DNA from: Pseudomonas bubulae
Lineage (GTDB): Bacteria; Pseudomonadota; Gammaproteobacteria; Pseudomonadales; Pseudomonadaceae
Reading direction: 5' to 3'
Assembly (NCBI RefSeq): GCF_900618535.1
Contig: NZ_UYJA01000004.1
Span: 1 to 64,000 of the forward strand
Length of the DNA stretch: 64,000 nt
The notes beneath the pieces are model-generated. The model saw only the letters and a list, made by a program, of their open reading frames with translations, did not search any database and was not told the origin of the DNA. Position numbers and translations under genes: made by a program. Below are positions 20,701-33,803 of this stretch, in pieces; the stretch's first letter is position 1, and every line of letters begins with the position of its first letter.

Positions 20701-21371
20701 GGGCGGGCCAACGCAAGCTCGGCACGCATTTTCTGAATCACTTCTTCATAGTTTGGCGTGTTGAAAATGGCGGAGCCGGCGACAAAGGTATCGGCACCGG
20801 CTTCAGCGATTTCACGGATATTGCCAACGTTTACGCCGCCGTCGATTTCCAGGCGAATCTCGCGACCGCTGGCATCGATCAGGGCACGGGCTTCGCGCAG
20901 TTTGTTGAGCGTGCCGGGAATGAATTTTTGCCCGCCAAAGCCCGGGTTCACGCTCATCAGCAAGATCATGTCGACCTTGTCCATCACGTACTTGAGCACA
21001 TCCAGCGGGGTGGCCGGGTTGAACACCAGACCTGCCTTGCAGCCGCCTTCGCGGATCAGTTGCAGGGAGCGATCGATGTGCTGGGTCGCTTCGGGGTGGA
21101 AGGTGATATAGGTGGCGCCGGCTTCGATAAAGTCGCCGATGATGCGATCGACCGGGCTGACCATCAGATGCGCATCGATCGGTGCGGTGACGCCGTACTT
21201 GCGCAGGGCGGCGCAGACCATCGGGCCGATGGTCAGGTTGGGTACGTAATGGTTGTCCATGACATCGAAGTGAACGATATCAGCACCCGCGGCGAGTACG
21301 TTGTCCACTTCTTCGCCGAGACGGGCGAAATCGGCGGAAAGAATCGATGGGGCAATAGCGAAGGGCTGCAT
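20697..21371 (-). CDS. rpe: Ribulose-phosphate 3-epimerase
   Basis: Interconverts ribulose-5-phosphate and xylulose-5-phosphate in the pentose phosphate pathway. The TIM barrel has 224 residues. Metal-binding motifs [12 protein letters not shown] and IDAHLMV and the phosphate-site VAGSAIF are intact. It is first in rpe-gph-(leader)-trpE, which links sugar phosphate supply with tryptophan synthesis in one transcription unit. Confidence 0.97.
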   Translation of the reverse strand: MQPFAIAPSILSADFARLGEEVDNVLAAGADIVHFDVMDNHYVPNLTIGPMVCAALRKYGVTAPIDAHLMVSPVDRIIGDFIEAGATYITFHPEATQHIDRSLQLIREGGCKAGLVFNPATPLDVLKYVMDKVDMILLMSVNPGFGGQKFIPGTLNKLREARALIDASGREIRLEIDGGVNVGNIREIAEAGADTFVAGSAIFNTPNYEEVIQKMRAELALARP

Positions 21372-21461
21372 GACGCACCTTTTAGTGGGCTAAACACGGT
21401 GGCGCGCATTGTATACCGCTGGCTATGTGCCGCACACCGTAGCAGCGATGATTGGCCATTT

Positions 21462-21606
21462 GTAGCAGCTGCCGAAGGAACGAGGCTGCGTTCGGTTGCG
21501 CAGCGACCGTAAACCCTCAACCCCGGTTTTAGATGACACACCGTGTTGCCTGTTTTTACGACGGCTTCGCCGCCGAACGCAGCCTCGTTCCTTCGGCAGC
21601 TGCTAC
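21462..21606. repeat. 34-bp perfect inverted REP pair next to a RAYT gene
   Basis: The arm at 21462-21495 is the exact reverse complement of the arm at 21573-21606, with 77 bp between them. The arms begin GTAGCAGCTGCCGAAGGAAC. The sequence differs from the GTGGGAGCGGGCTTGC REPs elsewhere in the window. The pair lies 89 bp upstream of a REP-associated transposase and is the natural candidate for its substrate. Confidence 0.92.
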
Positions 21607-21694
21607 GCAAAGTGCAATATCCGGTTAAGTGTTTACTTTGATACTTGCCGATGGCTGATCTAGCGTTAGAAAAAAACAGACCGAGGGCAAAGGA

Positions 21695-22153
21695 TTGCCA
21701 ATTTCAAACAACGCTTGTCACCTGCGCACAGGGCGCTACTCCGAACCCGGCCACATTTACCTGCTCACCGCCGTCACCGAGCTACGGCGACCCGTATTTA
21801 CCGACTTCCATCTAGGCCGTCTTGTGGTGAACCAACTCCGGCATGCTCACGACGACGGCATCGTCAGGTCCATCGCCTGGGTGGTCATGCCTGACCACTG
21901 CCACTGGCTCGTAGAGTTACGTACCAAAACCCTGGGCGAGTTGATGTGCCGATTCAAGTCACGCAGCAGCATTACGGTCAATAAAGCATGCCGATCCAGT
22001 GAGCGAATCTGGCAAAGGGGCTATCACGACAGGGCTGTCAGACAGGAAGAGGACATTAAAAACATCGCCCGCTACATCATCAAAAACCCGATCCGCTCTC
22101 AACTGACCTCGCGGATCGGTGATTACCCCCTATGGGATGCCTGCTGGATCTAG
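21695..22153 (+). CDS. REP-associated tyrosine transposase (RAYT)
   Basis: IS200-like Y1 transposase, domesticated in pseudomonads to mobilise REP pairs. The product has 152 residues from a TTG at 21695, with GAGGG about 7 nt before it. The HUH motif is HCH at 68-70 (VMPDHCHWLVEL) and the likely nucleophile is Tyr127 in ARYIIKNP; WQRGYHDRAVR and YPLWDACWI are RAYT signatures. It appears complete and flanks the 34-bp inverted pair. A long stretch without genes follows to 22309, in which I see nothing else. Confidence 0.92.
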   Translation: MPISNNACHLRTGRYSEPGHIYLLTAVTELRRPVFTDFHLGRLVVNQLRHAHDDGIVRSIAWVVMPDHCHWLVELRTKTLGELMCRFKSRSSITVNKACRSSERIWQRGYHDRAVRQEEDIKNIARYIIKNPIRSQLTSRIGDYPLWDACWI

Positions 22154-22309
22154 ACCCGAGCCGTACGCATTTTCTCGCTACGCCCACGCAACCACAGCAG
22201 GAGCCGATAACTCACAGAGAGCAAAAACATTTCATCTCAACCGTCATACCCTGACAAATACTGATCAACCCATTACGCTGCCGGTACTACTTCTGGCCTG
22301 GAATAACCG

Positions 22310-23293
22310 ATGTTTTCTTATCGTCTGGCACTACCGGCTTTGTGCCTGTCGCTGATATTGCCGTTCGCCCTGCCAGTGCTTGCAGCCGATACCAAGCCCC
22401 AAGTCGAGCCAGAACCCGCAGTTCGCGCGCCCCTGCCCGAGCGCAGTCAGGAAGATGCGGCGGCCCTTGAGCGGCAATTGCCGCAACATGAGCAACAACA
22501 ACTGCAAGCACCCAATGACAGTTTTCTCGCCCTGTGGAAGCCCGCAAACAGCAGCGCCCCCGAGGGTGCGGTCATCATCATCCCCGGAGCCGGTGAAACC
22601 GCTGACTGGCCACTGACCGTCAGCCCTCTGCGCAACAAGCTGCCGGACGCCAACTGGGCCAGCCTGAGCCTGAGTCTGCCGGACATGCAAAGCGAAGCCA
22701 GCCAGCCGCGCGAAGCCGAACCAGAGAAACCTCCTGCTGCAATTGCGACAGACAGTAGCAGCAAGGCAGCCACCACCACGGCCAAACCCATCGAGCAGGC
22801 CGCCAGTGACGGCACCGAAAGCACGGAATCCGAAGCGGCTCAAACCGGGCAAGACCTGGACAAGGCCGATGCCGAGCGCATCTTCGCCCGTATTGATGCA
22901 GCGATTGCCTTTGCCCAGCACCAGAACATGCGCACTATCGTTCTGCTCGGCCATGGTTCCGGGGCCTACTGGGCGTCGCGTTATATCAGTACCAAGCATC
23001 CTGCCCAGATCCAGAAACTGATCATGGTGTCTGCCCGCAAGCCTGTGTTGGCAGAGCCGGACCTGAGCCAGTTGACCCCGGCCCTCAACGTGGCGCTGCT
23101 GGATATCTTCTATAAAGACCAACCCCTGGCCCGCGAAGCCGCCCTGCAAAGATTGCAGGCCAGCAAGCGAGCCAACGGGTCGAATTTCAAGCAGGTCGGA
23201 TTGTTCGCCACTCCGGGCAACCGGGATGGTGAACAGGAGCAGTTGTTTCGCCGTGTACGCGGCTGGCTCAGCCCGCAACCTGTGGATAAGTAA
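22310..23293 (+). CDS. DUF3530 family alpha/beta hydrolase-like protein
   Basis: Predicted exported protein of 327 residues. A cleavable signal peptide ends near ALPVLAA (residue 26). The rest resembles DUF3530, with an alpha/beta hydrolase arrangement: VIIIPGAGETADWP after a low-complexity segment, and the nucleophile-elbow-like LLGHGSGAYWA. An Ala/Glu/Thr-rich linker of about 60 residues interrupts the domain (SQPREAEPEK...GQDLDK). Substrate and function are unknown. It is convergent with djlA. Confidence 0.75.
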   Translation: MFSYRLALPALCLSLILPFALPVLAADTKPQVEPEPAVRAPLPERSQEDAAALERQLPQHEQQQLQAPNDSFLALWKPANSSAPEGAVIIIPGAGETADWPLTVSPLRNKLPDANWASLSLSLPDMQSEASQPREAEPEKPPAAIATDSSSKAATTTAKPIEQAASDGTESTESEAAQTGQDLDKADAERIFARIDAAIAFAQHQNMRTIVLLGHGSGAYWASRYISTKHPAQIQKLIMVSARKPVLAEPDLSQLTPALNVALLDIFYKDQPLAREAALQRLQASKRANGSNFKQVGLFATPGNRDGEQEQLFRRVRGWLSPQPVDK

Positions 23294-23299
23294 ACTGCG

Positions 23300-24064
23300 C
23301 TAAAAACCACGCCGCTCACGGATCGAGGCGTAGGCCTGGTGCAGTTCACGGGTTTTTTCCGTGGCCTCGCGCACCTGCGCCGGGCCCGCACCGCTGCCGG
23401 CAACCTTGTCCGGGTGATGACGACTGAGCAGGCGCCGATAGGCTCGCTTGATTTGCTCAGGATCACTGGCCTCGGTCACCCCCAGCAGAAGCAGCGCTTG
23501 CCGGTAGGTACCGCCACGGGTCGCCAGCGGTTTGGGCTGAGGCTCATGTTCGCCACCCAACACCAGAACCTGTTGGCGGGTCCAGCCCAGCCAGCCCCCC
23601 CAAAGCACTATCAGCTCACGTTCCTGGGGAGCCACCCGGCCATCGGCCAGGATCATTCGCCAGCAGGCACGCAATACACCTTCTGCCGCATGAGGCTGAG
23701 CCTTGAGCCGTTTCAGGTAACCGCGCAGCGAATCAGTAGCGGATTTGCCACGGTTGAACGCGGCAATGGCACGCTTTTGCGCTGCAGGCTCCATATCGAG
23801 CTGACGCATTTCCAGCCGCGCCTGCTCGATATGCTTGCCCACCACCTGCCCGCCGCTTTTGGCCAGACGACCGAGCAACACAAACAACAACTCATCGTTG
23901 CGCAGCACCGGCCGGGCACCAAAACGCTCAAGCAGATCGGCCCAACTGTGCAGTTGCAAGCGCCGGTCGAGCGCCTGCCCCAGTAAAGCACCGAGCATGG
24001 CCCCCGGAATACTGGCTATGAAAAAGCCTGCTCCGGCTCCGATCAGAGTCCCTGGCCACAACAT
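23300..24064 (-). CDS. djlA: DjlA-like membrane-anchored J-domain co-chaperone
   Basis: DnaK co-chaperone, 254 residues. The N-terminus is a glycine-rich membrane segment (GTLIGAGAGFFIASIPGAMLGALLG) and the middle is a TerB-like helical domain. The C-terminal J domain is complete, with HPD near residues 216-218 (LLSRHHPDK). It is separated from murU by a single base, so murU, amgK and djlA are probably one transcript. Confidence 0.88.
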   Translation of the reverse strand: MLWPGTLIGAGAGFFIASIPGAMLGALLGQALDRRLQLHSWADLLERFGARPVLRNDELLFVLLGRLAKSGGQVVGKHIEQARLEMRQLDMEPAAQKRAIAAFNRGKSATDSLRGYLKRLKAQPHAAEGVLRACWRMILADGRVAPQERELIVLWGGWLGWTRQQVLVLGGEHEPQPKPLATRGGTYRQALLLLGVTEASDPEQIKRAYRRLLSRHHPDKVAGSGAGPAQVREATEKTRELHQAYASIRERRGF

Positions 24065-24065
24065 G

Positions 24066-25759
<1,694 letters not shown>

Positions 25760-25890
25760 TACAAGGGTCTCCGACGGCGCTAGCCGTCAAGCGGGTCATG
25801 CTTTATTATCCAGAATCTTTTCCAGACCATCGATAGGCGTGCGGTCCCCCACCGCGGGCTGATGGCACGCAGGAAGCCCGGACTAATAAG

Positions 25891-28641
25891 ATGGCATTGA
25901 AATCCCCCGCGTTTCGTAAAAAATTTCCGTTGCTGGTAACCGGCAGTTTGCTGGCCATGCAACCTCTCGCCACGCCGTTCGCGTTTGCCGAGGAGCAGTA
26001 TGACTGTTCCGTGTCGGCTACGGGGGGCTGGGATTGCGCACCAAAAACCAACGTGGCGCAACTGCCACCGCGTCCTGCGCACGGTGACGGGTCTGTGGGT
26101 GCCAGCGGTGAAACCAGCGAGCAGGCCAAACAGGCCCCGCTGGTCACCGAGGCCAAAGGCCGTGGGCTCAAGGCGCGCAGTGACGATTACAGTCACCTCG
26201 ACTGGGTGCCCCGGGACAAGCTGACCGCTGCCCAGTTGGCCGAAACCGGCCCGTACTGCTCCGGTTCGTACGTAGAGCCCATCCGTCCGGGCATGAACGA
26301 CCCCACCAGCAAAAGCGACGCCCCGACCTTTATCGGCGCCAAAGCCTCCCGCTATGAGCAGGAAGAGCAGGTTGCGACCCTGGCCGGTGACGTAGTCATG
26401 CGCCAGGGCAGCATGCAGATCGAAGCCGACGAAGCCAGCCTGTACCAGGCTGAAAGCCGTGGCGAGCTCAACGGCAAGGTGCGCCTGCGTGACAACGGCG
26501 CACTGATCGTCGGCGACCACGCCGATGTGCAACTGGACACGGGTGCGGCCAAGGTCGACAACGCCGAATATGTGCTGCACAAGTCGCGCATCCGCGGCAG
26601 TGCGCTGTATGCCAAGCGTGCCGAAGACTCGATCATCCGCCTCAAGGATGGTACCTACACCACCTGCGAGCCAAACAGCAACGCCTGGCAGCTCAAGGGC
26701 AATAACATCACGTTGAACCCGGCCACCGGTTTCGGTACGGCCACCAACGTGACGCTGCGGGTCAAGGACATTCCGGTGTTCTACACCCCGTACATCTATT
26801 TCCCGATCGACGATCGCCGCCAGTCCGGTTTCCTGCCGCCGTCCTTCAGCAGCAGCACCGACACCGGCTTTATGCTCGTGACCCCGTACTACTTCAACCT
26901 GGCACCCAACTACGATGCCACGTTGTACCCACGCTACATGACCAAGCGCGGCCTGTTGATGGAAGGCGAGTTCCGCTACCTGACCGAATCGAGCGAAGGC
27001 CAGTTCGGTGCCGCGTACCTCAACGACGACAACGACGACCGCAAGCGCCAGACCGACTACACCGACAAGCGCTACATGCTTAACTGGCAGCACAAGGGTG
27101 GTCTCGACTCCCGTGTACTGACCGAAGTCGACTACACCAAAATCAGCGATCCGTATTACTTCCAGGACCTGGAAAGTGACCAGATCGGCGTTGAAAGCCG
27201 TGACTACCTGAACCAGCAGGGCGCCGTCAGCTACCGTGGCGATGACTACACCGCCAAGCTGAACGTGCAGGCCTATCAACTGGCTACCGTTACCCAGATC
27301 ACGCCTTACGACATGTTGCCGCAGCTCACCCTCAACGGGATGCTGCCAACTCACCCAGGTGGCCTGAACTTCGCCTACAACACCGAACTGGTGCGATTCG
27401 ATCGCGACTTGGAAACCGGTAAGTACACCAACGAAGACGGCACCACAGCAGATCGTCTGGACACCAACGTGAAAGGCCTGGCCCGTGCCAACGGTACGCG
27501 CATGAATCTTGCACCTAGTGTCAGCCTGCCGCTGAACTGGAGCTATGGCTTCCTGACGCCGTCCCTGAAGTACATGTACACCCAGTACGACCTGGACTTG
27601 GATGGCACCGGAAAGTCTGAGCTGCCCACTGGCCAGAAATTCGATAGCTCGGTCAACCGCAGCGTGCCAATCGCCAGCGTCGACAGCGGCCTGTACTTCG
27701 ACCGCAACACCAACTGGTTCGGTACCAACTACCGCCAGACCCTCGAGCCGCGTGCGTTTTATCTGTATGTCCCAGAGAAAAATCAGGATGACATCCCGAT
27801 CTTCGACACCAGCGAAACCACCTTCAGCTATTCCTCGCTGTGGCGTGACAACCGCTTTACCGGTACTGACCGTGTAGGCGACGAGAACAAGCTGTCGCTG
27901 GGTCTGACCAGCCGCCTGATCGAAGACAACGGCTTTGAGCGTCAACGCATCAGCGTGGGCCAGGCCTACTACTTCAAGGACCGCAAAGTTCAGTTACCGG
28001 GCATTGACGCAGACCGCAAGGATGCTACATCCAGCGTGTCCCCTTATGCCCTTGAATACGCCTATCGCTTCAACCGCGACTGGCGTGCGACTGCTGACTA
28101 CAACTGGGATCCGGAAACCCGCAGCCCGCGCTCAGGCAGTGCGATGATGCACTACCAGCCTGAAGACAACCCGAACAAGGTGGTCAACGCAGGCTTCCGC
28201 TACCGCAACGACCAGGTGCGCTACGACCAGTACACCGGCAAGTGGACTGTGGGCGGTGGCGACTATCTGTCCCCGGGTGATCCTGGCTACATCAAGGATT
28301 ACTACAAGATCAAGCAGCACGACTTCTCGGTTATCTGGCCGATCGTGCCGCAATGGAACGCCATCAGCCGCTGGCAGTACGACTACAACCGCAACCGTAC
28401 CCTGGAAGCCTTCGGTGGCTTCGAGTACGACAACTGTTGCTGGAAGCTTCGTCTGATCAGCCGTTACTGGGTATCCAACGACGAGTACACCCAGGAAGCC
28501 CCTCAAAACGAGAAGGGCGACCATGGTCTCTTCCTCCAAGTTGTGCTGAAAGGTCTCGGTGGCGTTGTTGGCACCAAAGTAGAGAGCTTCCTCGACAAAG
28601 GCATCCAAGGTTATCGTGAACGTGAAGATCAAGCTTTCTGA
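25891..28641 (+). CDS. lptD: LPS assembly outer-membrane protein LptD
   Basis: Outer-membrane translocon that inserts lipopolysaccharide into the outer leaflet with LptE. The product has 916 residues: a signal peptide ending near PFAFA, a Pseudomonas-type N-terminal extension, an OstA-like periplasmic domain ([22 protein letters not shown]...), then a large beta-barrel. The cysteines needed for inter-domain disulfides are present at the N-terminus (YDCS, WDCAP) and C-terminus (DNCCWK). It heads lptD-surA-pdxA-rsmA-apaG-apaH, and its 3' end overlaps surA by 26 nt. Confidence 0.95.
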   Translation: MALKSPAFRKKFPLLVTGSLLAMQPLATPFAFAEEQYDCSVSATGGWDCAPKTNVAQLPPRPAHGDGSVGASGETSEQAKQAPLVTEAKGRGLKARSDDYSHLDWVPRDKLTAAQLAETGPYCSGSYVEPIRPGMNDPTSKSDAPTFIGAKASRYEQEEQVATLAGDVVMRQGSMQIEADEASLYQAESRGELNGKVRLRDNGALIVGDHADVQLDTGAAKVDNAEYVLHKSRIRGSALYAKRAEDSIIRLKDGTYTTCEPNSNAWQLKGNNITLNPATGFGTATNVTLRVKDIPVFYTPYIYFPIDDRRQSGFLPPSFSSSTDTGFMLVTPYYFNLAPNYDATLYPRYMTKRGLLMEGEFRYLTESSEGQFGAAYLNDDNDDRKRQTDYTDKRYMLNWQHKGGLDSRVLTEVDYTKISDPYYFQDLESDQIGVESRDYLNQQGAVSYRGDDYTAKLNVQAYQLATVTQITPYDMLPQLTLNGMLPTHPGGLNFAYNTELVRFDRDLETGKYTNEDGTTADRLDTNVKGLARANGTRMNLAPSVSLPLNWSYGFLTPSLKYMYTQYDLDLDGTGKSELPTGQKFDSSVNRSVPIASVDSGLYFDRNTNWFGTNYRQTLEPRAFYLYVPEKNQDDIPIFDTSETTFSYSSLWRDNRFTGTDRVGDENKLSLGLTSRLIEDNGFERQRISVGQAYYFKDRKVQLPGIDADRKDATSSVSPYALEYAYRFNRDWRATADYNWDPETRSPRSGSAMMHYQPEDNPNKVVNAGFRYRNDQVRYDQYTGKWTVGGGDYLSPGDPGYIKDYYKIKQHDFSVIWPIVPQWNAISRWQYDYNRNRTLEAFGGFEYDNCCWKLRLISRYWVSNDEYTQEAPQNEKGDHGLFLQVVLKGLGGVVGTKVESFLDKGIQGYREREDQAF

Positions 28642-29956
28642 GTGTCTGCGCCCGCTAATGCTGGGCGCGTTGTTCCTGGGTACTGCAGCCAGCGCTGCAG
28701 TACAGCCCCTGGATAAAGTGGTGGCCATCGTCGACAACGACGTGATCATGCAGAGCCAACTGGACCAGCGTGTCCACGAAGTTCAGCAAACCATCGCCAA
28801 GCGTGGCCAGGGCGTACCGCCTGCCAGTGTTCTGGATCAGCAAGTGCTTGAGCGCCTGATCGTCGAAAACCTGCAACTGCAGATCGGCGAGCGTTCAGGC
28901 ATTCGCATCACGGACGAAGAACTGAACCAGGCTATCGGCACCATTGCCCAGCGCAACAACATGACCATCGAGCAATTCCGTCAGGCCCTGGCCCACGACG
29001 GTCTGTCGTATGAAGATGCCCGTGAACAGGTGCGTCGCGAGATGATCATCAGCCGTGTGCGTCAACGCCGCGTGGCTGAGCGCATTCAGGTCACGGATCA
29101 GGAAGTGAAAAACTTCCTGGCCTCGGACCTTGGCAAAATGCAGATGTCCGAAGAATTCCACCTGGCCAATATCCTGATCCCGACGCCTGAAAGCGCGAGC
29201 TCGGAAGCCATCCAGAACGCGGCAAAGCAAGCTGAAGAGGTCTACAACAAGCTCAAGCAGGGCGCTGACTTTGCCCAAATGGCCATCGCCCGCTCCGGCA
29301 GCGACACGGCACTGGAAGGTGGCGACATGGGCTGGCGTAAAGCTGCTCAACTGCCTCCCCCTTTCGACCGCATGCTCAGTGAGATGCCTGTAGGCGACGT
29401 TACACCTCCAGTACGCACGCCAGGCGGCTTCATCATCCTCAAGCTGAACGCGAAACGCGGCGGTGGATCAGTGGTGGTGGACGAAGTCCATGTCCGTCAT
29501 ATCCTGATCAAGCCAAGCGAAATTCGTACTGAAGCGCAAACCAAAGAACTGGCAGCCAAAATCTACGACCGCATTACGTCGGGCGAAGACTTTGCCACCC
29601 TGGCCAAGACTTACTCGGAAGACCCGGGCTCCGCCCTCAACGGCGGCGACCTGAACTGGGTTGACCCGAATTCGCTGGTGCCCGAGTTCCGCGAAGCCAT
29701 GGCCGACACTCCGCAAGGTGTGCTGTCCAAGCCGTTCAAGACCCAATACGGCTGGCATGTTCTGGAAGTCCTTGGCCGTCGTGCCACTGACAGCACCACC
29801 CAAGCGCGCGAGCAACAGGCTATGAACGCTCTACGTAACCGCAAATACGATGAAGAGCTGCAATCCTGGCTGCGTCAGATCCGCGACGAAGCCTATGTTG
29901 AAATCAAGCTGCCAGGCGCAACCGGTACTGACAGCGCAGGCCAGGCCGCGCAGTGA
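28616..29956 (+). CDS. surA: Periplasmic chaperone/peptidyl-prolyl isomerase SurA
   Basis: Chaperone for outer-membrane proteins, including LptD encoded upstream. The product has 446 residues from a GTG at 28616; a second GTG two codons later is an alternative. A signal peptide ends near AASA. An N-terminal chaperone domain and two parvulin domains follow, the latter near residues 180-280 ([13 protein letters not shown]) and 290-390 ([13 protein letters not shown]). Translation starts inside lptD, so the two are coupled. Confidence 0.96.
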   Translation: MNVKIKLSECLRPLMLGALFLGTAASAAVQPLDKVVAIVDNDVIMQSQLDQRVHEVQQTIAKRGQGVPPASVLDQQVLERLIVENLQLQIGERSGIRITDEELNQAIGTIAQRNNMTIEQFRQALAHDGLSYEDAREQVRREMIISRVRQRRVAERIQVTDQEVKNFLASDLGKMQMSEEFHLANILIPTPESASSEAIQNAAKQAEEVYNKLKQGADFAQMAIARSGSDTALEGGDMGWRKAAQLPPPFDRMLSEMPVGDVTPPVRTPGGFIILKLNAKRGGGSVVVDEVHVRHILIKPSEIRTEAQTKELAAKIYDRITSGEDFATLAKTYSEDPGSALNGGDLNWVDPNSLVPEFREAMADTPQGVLSKPFKTQYGWHVLEVLGRRATDSTTQAREQQAMNALRNRKYDEELQSWLRQIRDEAYVEIKLPGATGTDSAGQAAQ

Positions 29957-30942
29957 ACACACAGCGTTTTGCCCTGACACCCGGCGAACCGGCAGGCATA
30001 GGTCCCGACCTGTGCCTGCTTCTCGCCTCGCAGCACCAGCCACACCCCCTGATCGCCATCACCAGCTGCGACCTGCTCCTTGAGCGGGCCGCGCAGCTCG
30101 GTGTGGCTGTCAGCCTGCTACCGGTCGAGCCGGGCAACTGGCCCGATCAGCCGGCTCCGGCAGGCAGCCTGTACGTGTGGGACACCCCGTTGAACGCCAC
30201 GGTTACCGCCGGCAAGCTGGACAAGGCCAACGCAGCCTTTGTGCTGCAAACCCTCACACGCGCCGCCCAGGGCTGCGTGGATGGCGACTTTGCCGGCATG
30301 ATCACCGCCCCGGTGCACAAGGGCGTGATCAACGAAGCGGGCATCCCGTTCTCCGGGCATACCGAATTCCTCGCCGACCTGACCCATACACCGCAAGTCG
30401 TGATGATGCTTGCCACCCGCGGACTGCGCGTGGCATTGGTCACCACTCACCTGCCCCTGCGTCAGGTCAGCGATGCAATCACCCCCGAGCGACTGATGCG
30501 GGTCACCCGCATTCTGCACGCCGACTTAAAACAAAAATTTGGCATCGCCCGGCCGCGCATCCTGGTTTGCGGGCTCAACCCCCATGCAGGTGAAGGCGGC
30601 CATTTGGGCCACGAAGAAACAGACATCATCGAACCAACCCTGGAGCGCCTGCGCAGCGAGGGCATGGACCTGCGTGGCCCGCTGCCTGCCGACACTCTGT
30701 TTACCCCCAAATATCTGGAACACTGCGACGCAGTGCTGGCGATGTACCACGACCAAGGCCTGCCCGTACTCAAGTACAAAGGGTTTGGTGCCGCAGTCAA
30801 CATCACCCTGGGCTTGCCGATTATCCGCACCTCTGTCGACCACGGCACCGCCCTGGATCTGGCGGGTAGTGGCAAGATCGATACCGGCAGCCTGCAAGTC
30901 GCCCTGGAAACCGCCTACCAGATGGCCGAGACCCGTATATGA
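29953..30942 (+). CDS. pdxA: 4-hydroxythreonine-4-phosphate dehydrogenase
   Basis: NAD-dependent step of pyridoxal phosphate synthesis. The product has 329 residues from a GTG that overlaps the surA stop. Metal-ligand and substrate motifs [31 protein letters not shown] and [14 protein letters not shown] are intact. Confidence 0.96.
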   Translation: MNTQRFALTPGEPAGIGPDLCLLLASQHQPHPLIAITSCDLLLERAAQLGVAVSLLPVEPGNWPDQPAPAGSLYVWDTPLNATVTAGKLDKANAAFVLQTLTRAAQGCVDGDFAGMITAPVHKGVINEAGIPFSGHTEFLADLTHTPQVVMMLATRGLRVALVTTHLPLRQVSDAITPERLMRVTRILHADLKQKFGIARPRILVCGLNPHAGEGGHLGHEETDIIEPTLERLRSEGMDLRGPLPADTLFTPKYLEHCDAVLAMYHDQGLPVLKYKGFGAAVNITLGLPIIRTSVDHGTALDLAGSGKIDTGSLQVALETAYQMAETRI

Positions 30943-31757
30943 ACGAGCAATACCAACACAAGGCGCGCAAGCGCTTTGGTCAGAACTTCCTGCACGATGC
31001 CGGGGTTATCGACCGCATCCTGCGCGCCATCAACGCCAAGGCTGGCGAACGCCTGCTGGAAATCGGCCCGGGCCAGGGTGCCCTCACCGAAGGCATTCTC
31101 AACAGCGGTGGCCAGCTCGACGTTGTGGAGCTCGACAAGGATCTGGTGCCGATCCTCAACCGTCAGTTTGCCGGCATGAGCAACTTCACCCTGCACCAGG
31201 GTGATGCGCTGAAGTTCGACTTCAAGAGCCTCAATGCTGCCCCTCGCACCCTGCGCGTGGTTGGTAACCTGCCGTACAACATCTCCACGCCGCTGATTTT
31301 TCACCTGCTGAAAAACGCCGAGCTGATCCGCGACATGCACTTCATGCTGCAAAAAGAAGTGGTTGAGCGCATGGCCGCCGGGCCTGGCGGTGGTGATTGG
31401 GGTCGTCTGTCGATCATGGTTCAGTACCACTGCCGCGTCGAACACCTGTTCAACGTAGGCCCGGGTGCATTCAACCCGCCGCCGAAAGTTGATTCAGCGA
31501 TTGTCCGTCTGGTGCCCCACGAAGTGCTGCCGCATCCGGCCAAAGACCACCGCCTGCTTGAGCGCGTGGTTCGCGAAGCCTTCAACCAGCGCCGCAAGAC
31601 CCTGCGCAACACCCTCAAAGCCTTGCTCAGCAACGCTGAAATCGAAGCCGCAGGCGTCGATGGCAGCAAACGCCCGGAGCAACTCGACCTGGCCGCCTTC
31701 GTGCGCCTGGCCGACAAGCTCAGCGAGCAACCGGTCGTGGCGCCCGCCGCCGACTGA
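30939..31757 (+). CDS. rsmA: 16S rRNA dimethyladenosine transferase (KsgA)
   Basis: Dimethylates the two adjacent adenines near the 3' end of 16S rRNA during ribosome assembly. The product has 272 residues. The SAM motif is [14 protein letters not shown] and the catalytic motif is NLPYNISTP. The start overlaps the pdxA stop by 4 nt. A 12-bp stem-loop follows. Confidence 0.97.
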   Translation: MNEQYQHKARKRFGQNFLHDAGVIDRILRAINAKAGERLLEIGPGQGALTEGILNSGGQLDVVELDKDLVPILNRQFAGMSNFTLHQGDALKFDFKSLNAAPRTLRVVGNLPYNISTPLIFHLLKNAELIRDMHFMLQKEVVERMAAGPGGGDWGRLSIMVQYHCRVEHLFNVGPGAFNPPPKVDSAIVRLVPHEVLPHPAKDHRLLERVVREAFNQRRKTLRNTLKALLSNAEIEAAGVDGSKRPEQLDLAAFVRLADKLSEQPVVAPAAD

Positions 31758-31771
31758 TCGCCGAGAAAAAA

Positions 31772-31810
31772 CGGGTACCCGGCCAGACGCCACGTCTAGC
31801 CGGGTACCCG
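31772..31810 (+). terminator. Strong hairpin between rsmA and apaG
   Basis: CGGGTACCCGGC at 31772-31783 pairs perfectly with GCCGGGTACCCG at 31799-31810. The 15-nt loop can itself pair (AGAC with GTCT). Only a short T-run follows (CTGTTTGG), so it may be a partial terminator or an mRNA-stabilising element within the operon. Confidence 0.55.
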
Positions 31811-31880
31811 CTGTTTGGCCTAGACTCAGGCATCAGTTTTATCCCGAACTGTGTCTTCGCTTTCAAGTAAGGCCTCTCGC

Positions 31881-32261
31881 ATGCACGATCCCCGCTATCT
31901 GGTCGACGTCAGCGTCGTCACACGTTACCTGCCAGAACAATCACAGCCCGAGCATCAGCGCTTTGCCTTTGCGTACACCATCACGGTACGCAACAACGGT
32001 TCAATACCTGCCAAGCTGTTGTCACGGCACTGGGTAATCACCGACGGCGATGGTCATGTAGAAGAAGTCCGTGGCGCCGGTGTTGTAGGACTGCAACCCA
32101 AGATTGATCCCGGCAGCGAGCACACCTACAGCAGTGGGTCGGTCATCACAACCAAAGTCGGCACCATGCAGGGCAGCTACCTGATGCATGCCGATGACGG
32201 TCATGAGTTCAAAGCCATTATTGCGCCCTTTCGCCTGGCGGTACCCGGAGCCCTGCACTGA
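31881..32261 (+). CDS. apaG: ApaG domain protein
   Basis: ApaG is a small beta-sandwich protein of unclear function, linked with apaH in many proteobacteria. I start it at 31881 ([10 protein letters not shown], 126 residues) because the family begins there and AAGG lies about 8 nt upstream; the in-frame ATG 30 bp earlier is less likely. The pyrophosphate-binding-like glycine motif [15 protein letters not shown] is present. Its stop overlaps the apaH start. Confidence 0.93.
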   Translation: MHDPRYLVDVSVVTRYLPEQSQPEHQRFAFAYTITVRNNGSIPAKLLSRHWVITDGDGHVEEVRGAGVVGLQPKIDPGSEHTYSSGSVITTKVGTMQGSYLMHADDGHEFKAIIAPFRLAVPGALH

Positions 32262-33178
32262 TGGCGGTGTATGCCGTTGGCGACTTGCAAGGCTGCCTGA
32301 AACCGCTCAAGCGCCTGCTCGAACGCGTGGCCTTCGACCCCACCAAAGACAAGCTCTGGCTGGTGGGCGACCTGGTCAACCGCGGTCCCGAATCACTGGA
32401 AACCCTGCGCTTTCTGTATCGCATGCGCGAGTCGCTGGTGTGTGTACTGGGCAACCATGACCTGCACCTGCTGGCCGTGGGGCGCAATATCGAACGCCTG
32501 AAAAAAGGCGACACTTTGCGCGAAATTCTCCAGGCCCCCGATTGCGATGAGTTGTTGAACTGGCTGCGTCAGCAACCGCTGCTGCATTACGATGCCGAGC
32601 GTGAGGTTGCACTGGTGCATGCCGGAATACCGCCCCAGTGGACGCTGAAAAAAGCCCTCAAATGCGCCAGCGAAGTCGAACAGGCGCTGCGCGATGACAA
32701 CCTTGTCGGCCCCTATCTCGACGGCATGTACGGCAACGACCCGGCCAAATGGGATAACGGACTGACCGGCGTTACCCGGTTGCGGGTTATTACCAACTAT
32801 TTCACCCGTATGCGGTTCTGCACCCGGGACGGCAAGCTCGACCTGAAAAGCAAAGAAGGCGTAGGTACTGCACCGCCCGGCTTCGCTCCATGGTTCAGCT
32901 ACAAAGAACGCAAAACCCAAGGCCTCAAGATCATCTTCGGGCATTGGGCAGCACTGGAAGGCAACTGCAAGGAACCCGGCATCTTCGCACTCGATACCGG
33001 CTGTGTCTGGGGCGGCGCCATGACCCTGCTCAATGTCGACACCGGCCAACGCCTGCTCTGCGATTGCGACGATCCAACACTTGCCGTACCCGGCATTGCC
33101 CCACACTCCGCACCAACTTCCCAACCCTTGGGCGCCAGCCAGCCGCGCCCGCTTTCAGGCCACAGGAATTTCCCATGA
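32261..33178 (+). CDS. apaH: Diadenosine tetraphosphatase
   Basis: Symmetrically cleaves Ap4A to ADP and in E. coli also removes Np4 caps from RNA. The calcineurin-like phosphoesterase motifs are [18 protein letters not shown] and FGHW. At 305 residues it is 20-30 longer than usual; the excess is a C-terminal Pro/Ser-rich tail ([17 protein letters not shown]). The stop overlaps the glpE start. Confidence 0.95.
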   Translation: MAVYAVGDLQGCLKPLKRLLERVAFDPTKDKLWLVGDLVNRGPESLETLRFLYRMRESLVCVLGNHDLHLLAVGRNIERLKKGDTLREILQAPDCDELLNWLRQQPLLHYDAEREVALVHAGIPPQWTLKKALKCASEVEQALRDDNLVGPYLDGMYGNDPAKWDNGLTGVTRLRVITNYFTRMRFCTRDGKLDLKSKEGVGTAPPGFAPWFSYKERKTQGLKIIFGHWAALEGNCKEPGIFALDTGCVWGGAMTLLNVDTGQRLLCDCDDPTLAVPGIAPHSAPTSQPLGASQPRPLSGHRNFP

Positions 33179-33504
33179 CCGAATTCAAACGCATCCCGCC
33201 AGAACAGGCTCAGGCCCTGCGCGAACAAGGCGCCGTAGTCGTCGACGTGCGTGACCCGCAAGCTTTCGCCGCCAATCACATCAGCGGTTCAAAACATCTG
33301 GACAACCACTCGCTGCACGATTTCATCGCCAACGCCGACCTCGACGCCCCTCTGATCGTGGCCTGCTACCACGGCAACTCCAGCCAGAGCGCTGCGGCGT
33401 ATCTTGTCGGCCAGGGCTTTAGCGAGGTCTACAGCCTGGATGGCGGCTTCGAATTGTGGCGTACCACTTACCCGGACGAAACCGCCCAAAGCCCGGGCGA
33501 ATAA
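33175..33504 (+). CDS. glpE: Thiosulfate sulfurtransferase GlpE
   Basis: Single-domain rhodanese of 109 residues with the active-site cysteine Cys64 in ACYHGNSS. The ATG at 33175 overlaps the apaH stop (ATGA), and the longer in-frame reading from 32890 only shadows apaH. A GC-rich inverted repeat follows the stop near 33516-33547. Confidence 0.93.
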   Translation: MTEFKRIPPEQAQALREQGAVVVDVRDPQAFAANHISGSKHLDNHSLHDFIANADLDAPLIVACYHGNSSQSAAAYLVGQGFSEVYSLDGGFELWRTTYPDETAQSPGE

Positions 33505-33803
33505 TATTTTTATCAGCCCCAGCCCCCGTGATCAGAGGGCTTGGGGCCTGCCTGACCAACGGTCTAAGGCAACAATTCACGCATCTGACCTTGACCTCCC
33601 GTATTACCAACTATCCTTTACCTCAGGCCATCCAAATCTGGGGAGAGCCGGTACACCGGCGAATGGATCATCGGTAGTAACTTCAAGGGGTTAGCCACCT
33701 TGATGGTGTCCTGGGGGGTACACAGCAGCTGAAATGCTGCTGCATGCCAGCACTCGAACTGACCGATCTATCGCCGACTCCACGTATCGAGCGAGGTGAC
33801 GTC
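33505..33803. promoter_or_regulatory. glpE-prkA intergenic region
   Basis: This stretch of about 300 bp begins with a GC-rich hairpin (GCCCCAGCCC near 33517 against GGGCTTGGGGC near 33537) without a T-run. Further on is AGCAGCTGAAATGCTGCT near 33724, an imperfect palindrome in the expected prkA leader. No gene is supported; an ATG at 33744 in the prkA frame adds 20 residues without family likeness. Confidence 0.45.

Noticed and set aside
25780..27945. 721-codon minus-strand reading antisense to lptD
   Set aside because: The length comes from codon bias in lptD; the low-complexity Val/Gly/Gln-rich product resembles nothing.
33516..33547. Terminator after glpE
   Set aside because: A GC-rich stem exists but no T-run follows on either strand, so I describe it only as a hairpin in the intergenic entry.
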